Source: JABMQB01 sp963678235
GTDB lineage: Bacteria > Bacteroidota > Bacteroidia > Bacteroidales > Prolixibacteraceae
Assembly: GCA_963678235.1 (NCBI GenBank)
Contig: OY782766.1
Location: forward strand, 4,464,001-4,528,000
Reading direction: 5' to 3'
DNA: 64,000 nucleotides
The translations under genes were made by a program, and so were the position numbers. This document shows positions 34,754 through 43,769 of the stretch, piece after piece; position 1 is the stretch's first letter; every line of letters starts with the position of its first letter. Under the pieces are notes generated by a model, which saw only the letters and a list, made by a program, of their open reading frames with translations, had not been told where the DNA came from and made no database searches.

Positions 34754-37190
34754 CGCTAAGATTGTTTAAGATGTAACTTGTAAGTTGAAGCATTTGCTTT
34801 TCTGAAAGTACTCCCTTGAACGGGGTCATTCCTTTAGTGATGTTTCCATTGGTGATCTGGTTCAGGATATCCGATGGCGAATTTCCATGGATCCATTCAT
34901 CATCCACCAGGCTTGGGAAGGTAGCAAACCCTTTACCGTCGGCACCATGGCATACGGCACAATGCTGGGTAAATAGTTTTGATGCTGCCTCCATATCTTC
35001 AGGGCTTGTCGGTAAAACAATATCTTCGTTGCTGAGCACTTTAACACTTTCAGGCTCTGAAACCGGAGCAGAAATATCTTTTCCCAGTTTATGCATGTAG
35101 GCAATCATTGCCACCATTTCTTTTGTTGGTTCTATTTCTATTCCCGAAAGTTTCAAGTCTTTAACAATTTTGTTTGCCTGCACCATATAATCGTCAATTG
35201 CACGCTCGTCGTATCCTTTTTCGTAGGGGACTCCGAGGGTTTGCATTGCCCTGATTTTTCTTGGGATCATATCTAAATCCACATCTTTCTTCGCTAACCA
35301 GGCATAGTTTGGCATGATTGATTGCTCGTTCATTTTTTGAGGGTCCATAAAATGGTTGTAATGCCACGCTGCATTTTTGTACATGGTTCCGGTAACTACC
35401 CCGGCACGTGCCAAATCTGGTCCAATACGTCGTGATCCCCATTGGTATGGATGATCGTAAACAAATTCACCAATTTTTGAATATTCTCCATATCGGTCGG
35501 TTTCCCATCGGAATGGGCGGACCATTTGTGAGTGGCAGGTATAACAACCCTCGGAAATGTACACATCACGACCTGCCAATTCAAGAGGGGTATAGGGTTT
35601 TACTGCATCGATGGTCGGAATATTTGATTTGATGGTCAGCATCGGAATAATTTCAACTGCCCCACCAATTGCAAGAGCAATAAACACCCAAATGGAAAAC
35701 CTCACGGCCCTTCTTTCCATCCAGCGGTGAATGGTTTCTTTCACCGGGTTCCTTTGCCCAGCCAAAACAAGTGCCGGAGCTTCTGAAGCTTCATTGTTTT
35801 CAATAGACCCAATTACCATGGTTTTAAACAGGTTGTACACCATTAACAAAAATCCGAGTAGGAAAATGACACCGGAAACTACCCTGACCATATACATCGG
35901 TATTAGTTGGGTTAGCGTTTCCAAAAAGTTCGGATAGGCAAGAAAACCTTCAGGAGTATATTCCCTCCACATGAGCCATTGTGCAATTGCGCCCCAATAC
36001 AAAGGAATCGCATACAGCAAAATTGCCAGGGTTGCCAACCAAAAATGAGTGTTTGCCAGTTTCTCGGAAAATAGTTTTGTGCGGAATATTTTAGGTACAA
36101 TCCAATAAAGCATGCCGAAAACAATTCCTCCGTTCCAGCCCATGCCTCCAATGTGGGTGTGTGCTACAGTCCAATCGGTAAAGTGTGAAATCTGGTTCAC
36201 GTTTTTCAACGACATCATTGGTCCTTCAAATGTTGACATTCCGTATGCAGTAACTGCAACCACAAAGAATTTGAGCACAGCACTGTCCCTGACTTTGTCC
36301 CAAGCGCCACGGAGTGTTAATAGCCCATTGATCATTCCTCCCCATGAAGGGGCAATCAGCATGACCGAAAAAGTGACCCCAAGTGCCTGTGCCCATTCAG
36401 GAAGTGCCTGGTATAACAGGTGGTGAGGACCAGCCCACATATATAAGAATATGAGCGACCAGAAGTGTATGATGGACAATTTATAGGAATAAATCGGTCG
36501 GTTTGCTGCTTTAGGCAGGTAATAATACATAAGTCCGAGAAACGGAGTGGTAAGGAAAAAAGCTACGGCATTGTGGCCATACCACCATTGCACAACTGCA
36601 TCTTGTGCCCCGGCATAAATGGAATAACTTTTTGTAAAAGAGACTGGCAGTGCCAGCGAATTTACCACATGCAGGATTGCAATTCCCAAAAAGGTTGCCA
36701 GGTACCACCAAATGGCGGCATAAATGTGCTGAACCCTTCGTTTTATGATGGTTCCAATCATGTTCCAGCCAAAAACTACCCAAACCAGTGTAATTAATAT
36801 ATCTATAGGCCACTCAAGCTCTGCGTATTCTTTAGAGGTTGTAATCCCAAATACAAAAGTTACCGCAGCCAAAACAATAATTGTTTGCCATCCCCAAAAG
36901 TGGATCTTGCTGAGAACATCGCTAAACATTCTGGCCTTGAGCAGCTTTTGAAGCGAGTAATATACTCCTGCAAAAATTGCATTTCCAACAAATGCAAATA
37001 TGATCGCATTTGTATGTATCGGCCTTACCCTTCCGAAGGTGGTAAATTCGAGCCCGAAATTAAAAATAGGGAATGCCAGTTGAAGGGCAATAACAACCCC
37101 GACCAAAACCCCGACAACACCCCAAATAATGGTTGCAAGTACAAATAATTTGACAATTTTGTTGTCGTAGAAAAACTTCTGATTTTCCAT
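34740..37190 (-). CDS. ccoNO: cbb3 oxidase subunits I and II fused, with extra C-terminal cytochrome c
   Basis: An 816-residue triple fusion. Residues 1 to ~480 are CcoN, the catalytic heme-copper subunit: RPIHTNAIIFAF, WWYGHNAVAFF, AGPHHLLYQALPEW and VAHTHIGGMGWNGG contain the heme and CuB histidines. CcoO follows, with its membrane anchor near 505-525 and the signature CYTCHSQMVRPF near 549. The last ~90 residues are a second cytochrome c domain with CAVCH at about 743 and GMTPFKG, related to that of ccoP. The enzyme reduces O2 with high affinity and pumps protons. N-O fusions are known in Bacteroidota; the extra heme domain offsets the monoheme ccoP. Confidence 0.95.
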   Translation of the reverse strand: MENQKFFYDNKIVKLFVLATIIWGVVGVLVGVVIALQLAFPIFNFGLEFTTFGRVRPIHTNAIIFAFVGNAIFAGVYYSLQKLLKARMFSDVLSKIHFWGWQTIIVLAAVTFVFGITTSKEYAELEWPIDILITLVWVVFGWNMIGTIIKRRVQHIYAAIWWYLATFLGIAILHVVNSLALPVSFTKSYSIYAGAQDAVVQWWYGHNAVAFFLTTPFLGLMYYYLPKAANRPIYSYKLSIIHFWSLIFLYMWAGPHHLLYQALPEWAQALGVTFSVMLIAPSWGGMINGLLTLRGAWDKVRDSAVLKFFVVAVTAYGMSTFEGPMMSLKNVNQISHFTDWTVAHTHIGGMGWNGGIVFGMLYWIVPKIFRTKLFSEKLANTHFWLATLAILLYAIPLYWGAIAQWLMWREYTPEGFLAYPNFLETLTQLIPMYMVRVVSGVIFLLGFLLMVYNLFKTMVIGSIENNEASEAPALVLAGQRNPVKETIHRWMERRAVRFSIWVFIALAIGGAVEIIPMLTIKSNIPTIDAVKPYTPLELAGRDVYISEGCYTCHSQMVRPFRWETDRYGEYSKIGEFVYDHPYQWGSRRIGPDLARAGVVTGTMYKNAAWHYNHFMDPQKMNEQSIMPNYAWLAKKDVDLDMIPRKIRAMQTLGVPYEKGYDERAIDDYMVQANKIVKDLKLSGIEIEPTKEMVAMIAYMHKLGKDISAPVSEPESVKVLSNEDIVLPTSPEDMEAASKLFTQHCAVCHGADGKGFATFPSLVDDEWIHGNSPSDILNQITNGNITKGMTPFKGVLSEKQMLQLTSYILNNLSDENN

Positions 37191-37202
37191 AGATGCAGTT
37201 AT

Positions 37203-37385
37203 TTAGTTTTTTATTTCTTCCTGTATATTTTCAGTTTTATCTGTTTTTTCATCGTCAAAGAGGATTCTTATTGAAGGGGTTTCGTTATCATCGAACTGCC
37301 CGGACTTTACTGCCCAGATAAATGCTGCAAGAAACACCAATGCAGCAAGCAAGCTAACCCCAATTAACAGATAAAATATATTCAT
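37203..37385 (-). CDS. ccoS: cbb3 oxidase assembly protein CcoS
   Basis: A 60-residue protein with one N-terminal membrane segment (IFYLLIGVSLLAALVFLAAFIWAV) followed by KSGQFDD, the characteristic CcoS motif, and an acidic tail. CcoS is needed for heme and copper insertion into cbb3 oxidase. It lies four bases after the cytochrome c gene and 12 bases before ccoNO, within one operon. Confidence 0.93.
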   Translation of the reverse strand: MNIFYLLIGVSLLAALVFLAAFIWAVKSGQFDDNETPSIRILFDDEKTDKTENIQEEIKN

Positions 37386-37389
37386 CGTT

Positions 37390-38274
37390 TTAGCTCTCGC
37401 GACTTTGTAATTTTATTTTTACGATCAGGTAAATGACGTATAGAATTACCATCCATGCGCCCAAAGCAGCCGATAGATAGGAGACTAATAACCATGGTTG
37501 AAGGCGGTCGTTGGTTCCCCAAAGTACGGTTTCCTTAAATAAATTTTCGGTTTCGCCGGGAGTGGCTACCCTGGCATCAGCCAGTACCACATTATCTACT
37601 TTATAAGTTTCGTCCAGCGAAATCACCAGATCAATTTTACCATCGACATCACCAGTCACGGTTTCAGGGACCGAATAAACTGCCCTTCCATTTTGATCGG
37701 TAATTGCTTCCCCGATTTTTATGCTTCCAAAGGTCTTTTTTGCATTGATCAAAATGGGCGTATTCACCAGTTTATCATAAACCCCTTTGGACTTTTCATA
37801 CTCCGCAAATATTTCAACTTTCTTTTCATTTTCGTTTACAGAGCATAACAATTTGGCGTTTATTTTAGGCGCATCAACCAATAAAGGTTCGTTTGAAGAA
37901 TTAAAATTCATGATGTAATTGATTACCCTCCAACGGTCGTCTTCCGAAAGCTGCGTTTCAAATTGAGGCATTGTTCCCCTTCCATGGGTGATTTTGTAAT
38001 ACAAAGATCCCTCGGTGTTCGCCTGCATTTTTTCAGATGTAACATCAGGTGGGCTTGGAACCAGGGGCAGGGCATTGTTTTTTCCTGCATCGCCATGGCA
38101 CGATTTGCAGTTTTTAAGGTAGATGTCTTTTCCCCTGTTTACATTTTGTAAATTATATTCTGAGGGATTGGTTATGTTTGACTGGTCGTCGGGAACAATC
38201 CATTCCTGAGCACTTACACTTTGAAAACTAAGTGTGAAAAGAATCATTAATAGGTAGTATCCTGCATTTTTCAT
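37390..38274 (-). CDS. Membrane-anchored monoheme cytochrome c of the NrfCD-like module
   Basis: A 294-residue exported protein: signal peptide (ending SVSAQE, ~residue 22), one cytochrome c domain with CKSCH (56-60) and a TMPQFETQLSEDDRWRVI axial segment, an Ig-like region (~130-235), and a C-terminal membrane segment (LLVSYLSAALGAWMVILYVIYLIV). The GRGTMPQF...RWRVINYI pattern resembles ActE-type and related cytochromes. It lies six bases after the NrfD-like gene and four before ccoS, so it may carry electrons from that module to cbb3 oxidase (inference). Confidence 0.85.
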   Translation of the reverse strand: MKNAGYYLLMILFTLSFQSVSAQEWIVPDDQSNITNPSEYNLQNVNRGKDIYLKNCKSCHGDAGKNNALPLVPSPPDVTSEKMQANTEGSLYYKITHGRGTMPQFETQLSEDDRWRVINYIMNFNSSNEPLLVDAPKINAKLLCSVNENEKKVEIFAEYEKSKGVYDKLVNTPILINAKKTFGSIKIGEAITDQNGRAVYSVPETVTGDVDGKIDLVISLDETYKVDNVVLADARVATPGETENLFKETVLWGTNDRLQPWLLVSYLSAALGAWMVILYVIYLIVKIKLQSRES

Positions 38275-38280
38275 AGGTGC

Positions 38281-39642
38281 TTAGTTTTTAGGTTGTTCTA
38301 ATAAATACTTTTTATCGATCCCTTCTTCTTCTGCCAGTTCCCAGATGGTTGCAACCGGAAACATTTTTGCCAAAACAGAAATGATCAGCAAGGCAGCCAC
38401 AAACGAAAACATGGTGATGGTTATTTCAATGCTGGTTGGTGCATACTTATGAAAATGTTCAGGAACGTTTTGAACCGGTAAAAACGGATGTTCCAGGGTT
38501 GGCACAACAATCAGATAGCGCTTAAACCACGCTGCAACTAATACAAAAAATGATATAATGGACAGGGCTAAAGGTTTTCGGAAAAAGCGGAAAAGGATAA
38601 GGACTATTGGCAATACCAGACCTCCCGCCTGCACAACCCAAAACATGGTTGAAAATCCACCTTTAAATAATTCAATTAAATGATTTCCCTCGGCGGTTTT
38701 CATTTTATACCCGGGAACCAAAAATTCGTTGATGTTAAAATATAAATAAACCAGACACACAAATACCAGAAGTTTTCCCATCTGATCGAAATGATAATCG
38801 GTAAAATAATCCTTCAGATTGTACCTGAGCCTGTACACATACATTAAAATTATTACTGCTGCAGCGCCTGCGACAAACGCACCTGCCACGAAATAGGGCC
38901 CCATAATGGTGGTATCCCACCCGGAACGTAAGGTAGCTGCAAAAAGCCATGAAGTTACTGTGTGTATTGATAGTCCAACCGGGATAATTAATAACATTAA
39001 TACCCGCATGGCATGGTAAAGGGTTTTAAATTGTTGGGCATTGCCTTTCCACCCAAGTGCAAGTGTTTTGTAAATTTTCCTTTTCCATCCCGGAATATTA
39101 AGGTCGTCGCGGTCACGCAGCATTGCCAAGTCTGGAATTAATGGTATATAAAACAATAACACAGAAATGGTAAGGTAGGTCGTTACAACCGACACATCCC
39201 AGATAATAGGGGAGGCAAACCTTCCGTGCAGGAATACATTTAAGAACCTGTCGGGGCGCCCCATGTCCATAACAATGATTACTCCCGCCAATGCGACAGC
39301 GGCAATGGCAATCTGTTCTGCAACCCTTGAAACAGCTTTTCCCCAATTAATCTTAAGAAGATGCAGGGCAGAACTAATCAAAAAGCCAATTAGGCTGACT
39401 GCTACAAAAAACACAAAATTGGCAATGTACATTCCCCAGGAAATATAATCGCGCATTCCGGTAACGCCCAACCCTTTGTCAATTTGGATGATCCATCCCC
39501 ACAATCCAACTCCGCTGAACATAATCAAAAGGAAGAACCAGAACCTACTTAATTCGTCTTTTTTAATGATCGATCTGGTCAAATCAAAAATCATTTTATC
39601 CAATAACTTTCTCGATTCTTGTGGTGTTTTTATTTTGTCCAT
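38281..39642 (-). CDS. NrfD/ActC-like integral membrane quinol-interacting protein
   Basis: A 453-residue NrfD-family protein with about 10 membrane segments. It parallels ActC from the same window (62270-63631): IIWDVSVVTTYLTISVLLFY, IPDLAMLRDR, ALGWKGNAQQF, SIHTVTSWLF and GPYFVAGAFVAGAA each have counterparts. NrfD-type proteins hold a quinol site and can couple quinol oxidation to charge movement. Both neighbours, an Fe-S protein and a cytochrome c, fit a quinol:cytochrome c reductase built on a reduced ACIII plan. Lies 17 bases after the Fe-S gene. Confidence 0.9.
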   Translation of the reverse strand: MDKIKTPQESRKLLDKMIFDLTRSIIKKDELSRFWFFLLIMFSGVGLWGWIIQIDKGLGVTGMRDYISWGMYIANFVFFVAVSLIGFLISSALHLLKINWGKAVSRVAEQIAIAAVALAGVIIVMDMGRPDRFLNVFLHGRFASPIIWDVSVVTTYLTISVLLFYIPLIPDLAMLRDRDDLNIPGWKRKIYKTLALGWKGNAQQFKTLYHAMRVLMLLIIPVGLSIHTVTSWLFAATLRSGWDTTIMGPYFVAGAFVAGAAAVIILMYVYRLRYNLKDYFTDYHFDQMGKLLVFVCLVYLYFNINEFLVPGYKMKTAEGNHLIELFKGGFSTMFWVVQAGGLVLPIVLILFRFFRKPLALSIISFFVLVAAWFKRYLIVVPTLEHPFLPVQNVPEHFHKYAPTSIEITITMFSFVAALLIISVLAKMFPVATIWELAEEEGIDKKYLLEQPKN

Positions 39643-39659
39643 TTTAATTGATGCGTTGG

Positions 39660-40583
39660 TTAAGAATGATGTTCATTAACTTCTCCTTGAAATGGGAATG
39701 CCCTGTCTTTTGGAGGCAAGTAATATACCCTTGGTTTTGTTCCGAGTTCTTCCATTGAGGTGTATCCGGCATTTGATTCCAGTAACTTGCTAAACGATAC
39801 TGTTTCTTTGGTAGTTCCATTGGTTACGGCATCTTCATTGCGGTCGCCAAACCAATATACGCCATTTGGGCATGCTGAAACGCAGGATGGTAATTTGCCG
39901 TCCCTTAGCCTGTCGGCACTAAACAGGCACTTTGAAATGGTTCCCTTTTTTTGTGGGACGTTGGCTTCGATATTATACGTTACGCCCTCGTATTTTTCGG
40001 CATCACGCGGCTCAAACCAATTGAAAACCCTTGCTGAATAAGGACAGGCGGCAATACAGAACCTGCAGCCAATACACCTTTCATTGTCGATAAGGACAAT
40101 GCCGTCTTCACGTTTAAAGGTGGCATTTACCGGGCAAACTTTTGTACATGGCGGATTGTCGCAATGCATACAAGGTTTTGGCATGTAATAGGGGGCTGTG
40201 TGCTCAGCATCCTGCATTTGTAGAACATTAATATGGTGCTGCTCGGGCCTTAATTGATGGTGGTTTTGGCAAGCTTTCATACATTCACGGGCATTTCGGC
40301 ATTTCGAAAGGTCGATGACCATCACCCAGCTTTTCCCTGAAATACCTTTTCTCCCTCTTTTTTGGTTTTCCGACAAAGAAGGTATTTCCATTGGTTTTAA
40401 CTGAGACTTGTCAACCTCAACAAGTTCTCCGCTTGATGTGAGAAGCTTGATCTTGTCACCGCTTGTTTGTTCAACCCTATTGCAGGACGATAAAACACTT
40501 GAACCGGCAGTAACACCAACAACGCCAAGTGTTACACCAAGTTTTTTCATAAAATCCCTTCGTGAATTTTTATTCTCTTCCAT
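39660..40583 (-). CDS. Tat-exported 4Fe-4S dicluster protein (NrfC/PsrB/ActB2-like)
   Basis: A 307-residue periplasmic Fe-S protein. The twin-arginine motif SRRDFMKK is at residues 7-14, and SSVLSSC (Cys34) could be a lipobox, so it may be a Tat lipoprotein. Clusters seen: CRNARECMKAC (95-105), CMHCDNPPCTKVCP, CIGCRFCIAACP and a later CLFSAD...CVSACP. In the first, Ala98 stands where the second Cys is expected, so it may hold a 3Fe-4S or altered cluster. Passes electrons between the NrfD-like quinol site and the cytochrome c. It is the first gene of the operon leading into cco. Confidence 0.9.
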   Translation of the reverse strand: MEENKNSRRDFMKKLGVTLGVVGVTAGSSVLSSCNRVEQTSGDKIKLLTSSGELVEVDKSQLKPMEIPSLSENQKRGRKGISGKSWVMVIDLSKCRNARECMKACQNHHQLRPEQHHINVLQMQDAEHTAPYYMPKPCMHCDNPPCTKVCPVNATFKREDGIVLIDNERCIGCRFCIAACPYSARVFNWFEPRDAEKYEGVTYNIEANVPQKKGTISKCLFSADRLRDGKLPSCVSACPNGVYWFGDRNEDAVTNGTTKETVSFSKLLESNAGYTSMEELGTKPRVYYLPPKDRAFPFQGEVNEHHS

Positions 40584-41321
40584 AGGTTTAATATTTTGAA
40601 GAACTTATCAAAGTGTAGCTAATTAATTTCATCTCGTTTTCAACGAATTTAAAAGAATATAAGCGAAAGAACAAATTGCTAAAAACGAAGAAAAATAAAA
40701 GACAAAGAGAGGTTTTATTCCTAATAATGAGAAGGTTATGGGTAGTACTTTATATTTTTTCAACTTTTTTATGCGGCTCAAATTATTGATAAACAAGGTA
40801 CCTGAACGGATTGGAAAGAGGATGCGAATAAAAAAATGGATACCAAATGAACTTTTCAGGGAAAACAATGTTTAATCCAGTTTGCTAAAAATTATACAGT
40901 CAGGTATTATTTTAATGTATTGCGCTTGAAAAAAATGCTGTAAAACATAATACAAAATTAAGATTGCCGGTATGCATTGCTAGAATATAATCGGATTATT
41001 AAGATTGACTGTTTAATTTTTTGTAGTGTGTTCTTCAACAATAAGCTTCTTTGTCTCAAATAGTTTTACTAATTTAATAGGAGTTCAATAATTCTCAATA
41101 AAAATATAACTATTGGAAAAAGTTCCTTTACGTTAATTTGTCTCTTTTTTTATAAGTGTTTCAAATACAGCTGTTTATTGTGGGCTGTGAGGTTAGGGCG
41201 TTCCATGAAATAATAAAATTGACCCAAAATGCTCATTTTCACTAAACATTCAGAACACTTTTGGGTTAAATTGATGAAATGAAAAAAAAGTGGTTCAAGC
41301 CACTGAAAACTTTATATCGAT
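40584..41321. other. 738-base divergent intergenic region between the two oxidase clusters
   Basis: No convincing gene is seen; short frames here lack any family resemblance. On the minus strand, TACACTTTG at 40609-40617 with TTG near 40641-40643 loosely fits the Bacteroidota promoter pattern (TTG, ~20, TAnnTTTG) and could serve the Fe-S/cco operon. Near the plus-strand side, ACCCAAAA (41222-41229) and TTTTGGGT (41259-41266) form an inverted repeat about 55 bases before sco. No clear FNR-type TTGAT-N4-ATCAA site was found. Confidence 0.4.
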
Positions 41322-42125
41322 ATGAATTCAATTTTCAGGGTAAAACAAAACGTAATTCTTTTATTATGCCTATTTGTTATCTCCTCCGTACAGTCGTATT
41401 CGCAAACTCCATCCTCGCCAACCGACGATGTTGAAATTGGTGTTGTTGAGCATCTCGACGAATATCTTCCCAATGATATTTCGTTGGTGAACGAAGCTGG
41501 AGAGAAAGTAAACTTGACCGATATTATTGACAAACCCACGGTTATTAATTTTGTTTATTACCGATGCCCCGGAATTTGTAGTCCATTGATGGAAGCAATT
41601 GCTTCAGTAATGGACCGTTCGGATTTGGTTCCGGGAGAAGATTACCAGGTTCTTACCATTAGCTTCGACCCGACAGAGACCATTGACCTTGGTATCCGTA
41701 AGAAAAAGAATTATCTAAACCTGATGCAAAACAGCGAGCAGGCAGCAAAAGGATGGCATTTTTTTGTGAGTGATAGTGCAAGTATTGCACGTGCAACCAA
41801 TGCAACAGGTTTTAAATACAAAAAAACTGGCGTTGATTATTTGCATGCTGCATCGGTTACAGTTGTGAGCCCCGATGGAAAAATAACCAGGTACCTAAAT
41901 GGAATGTTCTTTCTTCCTTTTGAGTGGAAGATGGCAATAATTGAAGCATCGGAAGGCAAATCCGGTCCAACATTAAATAAAATATTACGTTTTTGTTATT
42001 CGTATGATCCTGTGGGACAAACATATGTGATGAATATTACCAAGGTGAGCGGAATAGTGATCATGTTTTTCGCCTTCCTGTTTTTATTGGTAATCGTGTT
42101 CAAACCTAAAAGAAAAAAAGCATAA
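41322..42125 (+). CDS. SCO1/SenC-family copper chaperone
   Basis: A 267-residue exported protein with a signal peptide (ILLLCLFVISSVQSYSQ), a thioredoxin-like SCO domain with the copper-binding CPGIC (CxxxC) and a downstream conserved His in DYLHAASVTV, and a C-terminal membrane segment (IVIMFFAFLFLLVIVF). It delivers copper to the CuA site of oxidase subunit II. First gene of the caa3 operon, 16 bases before coxA. The C-terminal rather than N-terminal anchor is common in Bacteroidota members. Confidence 0.93.
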   Translation: MNSIFRVKQNVILLLCLFVISSVQSYSQTPSSPTDDVEIGVVEHLDEYLPNDISLVNEAGEKVNLTDIIDKPTVINFVYYRCPGICSPLMEAIASVMDRSDLVPGEDYQVLTISFDPTETIDLGIRKKKNYLNLMQNSEQAAKGWHFFVSDSASIARATNATGFKYKKTGVDYLHAASVTVVSPDGKITRYLNGMFFLPFEWKMAIIEASEGKSGPTLNKILRFCYSYDPVGQTYVMNITKVSGIVIMFFAFLFLLVIVFKPKRKKA

Positions 42126-42141
42126 ACTTAAATACCTACTA

Positions 42142-43752
42142 ATGCAAGAATCAAACACCTCTCACGAAGTGAGTTACCTTGAATATAAAGGAAAGTACAC
42201 CGGGTTCCTTGGGTGGATATTCTCGACCGACCATAAAAGAATTGGTTTGCTGTACCTGTATTCTATTGCCACCATGTTTGTTGTGGGGGTTTTGCTGGGA
42301 TTGTCGATGAAGCTGGAATTATTGGCTCCCGGGAAAACCATCATGGATGCCCAGACTTACAATTCGGTTTTCACGGTTCATGGGGTTATCATGATCTTTA
42401 TGATTGTTGTTCCGGGTTTGCCTGCGGTTTTTGGTAATTTCTTATTGCCAATAATGATTGGGGCCAAAGATGTGGCATTTCCTAAACTAAATTTATTATC
42501 CTGGTATTTTTATATCGCGGGTGTTTTCCTGGTTTTGGCTTCCCTGCTTTTTGGCGATGGTGTGCCTGATACTGGTTGGACTTTTTACGCACCTTACAGT
42601 TTCAAATCAGGCACTAATTTATTACCGGCAATTTTCGGTGCATTTATCCTAGGATTTTCGTCCATATTAACTGGCTTGAACTTTTTGGTAACCATCCACA
42701 GGTTGCGTGCCCCGGGAATGAAGTGGCTCAAACTTCCACTTTTTATTTGGACGGTTTATGGCACTGCCTGGATCCAATTATTGGCTACTCCCGTTATTGG
42801 GATTACCTTGGTGCTAGTTTCCCTGGAAAGGGTGTTTGGGATAGGTGTTTTCGATCCGGCATTGGGTGGCGACCCGGTGTTGTACCAGCATTTATTCTGG
42901 ATTTATTCGCACCCGGCTGTATATATTATGATTCTTCCGGCAATGGGGGCAATTTCCGAAATCATACCAACTTTTACACAAAAAGCAATATTTGGATATA
43001 AAGCGCTTATTATCTCAACGATGGCAATTGCCTTTGTGGGTTATTTGGTTTGGGGACACCACATGTTTACTGCCGGAATGAGCGGAACTGCACAATACTA
43101 TTTTTCATTGATCACATTCTTTGTTGCCATACCAAGTGCCATAAAGGTTTTCAACTGGATAACAACCATGTATAAAGGATCAATAACATTAGATACACCA
43201 TTTTACTGGGCAGCTTCCTTCATTTTTGTATTTATGATTGGTGGCCTTTCAGGATTGGTATTGGGAGCATTGGCTGCAAACATTTATGTGCATGATACCG
43301 CTTTTGTGGTTGCGCATTTCCACTTTATTGTGTTCGGTGGGGTTGGCTTTGCCTTTTTTGCTGGTTTGCATTACTGGTTTCCAAAAATATTTGGAAAAAT
43401 GTATGACAAGAAATGGGCAAATACAGGTTGGTTCATATTCTTCATTGGCTTTTTAACCCTTTATACCCCCATGTTCTATTTAGGAATGAAAGGAATGCCA
43501 AGGCGCTACTACGATTATCTGAATGAATTTCACGGACCAAATATATTAAGCACAGTTGGCTCCTGGTTACTTGCTACAGGTTTGATTATCATTATCGCAA
43601 ACCTGGTTAAATCGGCTAAAAACGGACCGAAAGCAGAAAAGAACCCCTGGAATGCAAAAACACTGGAATGGACAGTTTCGTCGCCTCCAAGCCTCGAAAA
43701 TTTCGATGAGATCCCGGTGATTCCAGAAGACAAAGAGACATACGATTTTTGA
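42142..43752 (+). CDS. coxA: Cytochrome c oxidase subunit I (A2-type heme-copper oxidase)
   Basis: A 536-residue catalytic subunit with about 12 membrane segments. Key regions: TVHGVIMIFM (heme a His), HLFWIYSHPAVYIMILP (CuB His and cross-linked Tyr, residues ~250-266), GHHMFTAGM (CuB histidines) and VAHFHFIVFGG (heme ligands). Residues 255-256 are YS and Ala259 replaces the Glu of A1 enzymes (GHPEVY), which marks the A2 subtype as in Rhodothermus and Thermus caa3 oxidases. Reduces O2 to water with proton pumping; coupled to subunit II with a fused heme c. Confidence 0.96.
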   Translation: MQESNTSHEVSYLEYKGKYTGFLGWIFSTDHKRIGLLYLYSIATMFVVGVLLGLSMKLELLAPGKTIMDAQTYNSVFTVHGVIMIFMIVVPGLPAVFGNFLLPIMIGAKDVAFPKLNLLSWYFYIAGVFLVLASLLFGDGVPDTGWTFYAPYSFKSGTNLLPAIFGAFILGFSSILTGLNFLVTIHRLRAPGMKWLKLPLFIWTVYGTAWIQLLATPVIGITLVLVSLERVFGIGVFDPALGGDPVLYQHLFWIYSHPAVYIMILPAMGAISEIIPTFTQKAIFGYKALIISTMAIAFVGYLVWGHHMFTAGMSGTAQYYFSLITFFVAIPSAIKVFNWITTMYKGSITLDTPFYWAASFIFVFMIGGLSGLVLGALAANIYVHDTAFVVAHFHFIVFGGVGFAFFAGLHYWFPKIFGKMYDKKWANTGWFIFFIGFLTLYTPMFYLGMKGMPRRYYDYLNEFHGPNILSTVGSWLLATGLIIIIANLVKSAKNGPKAEKNPWNAKTLEWTVSSPPSLENFDEIPVIPEDKETYDF

Positions 43753-43769
43753 TAAAATAAGACCTGACT

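Noticed and set aside
40629..40868. 79-codon minus-strand ORF in the intergenic region between the oxidase clusters
   Set aside because: Low-complexity AT-driven composition, no family resemblance, and it covers the likely promoter of the Fe-S/cco operon.
40584..41321. FNR binding site controlling cbb3 expression
   Set aside because: Only half-site matches (TTGATAAACAAGG) were found; no full TTGAT-N4-ATCAA sequence.
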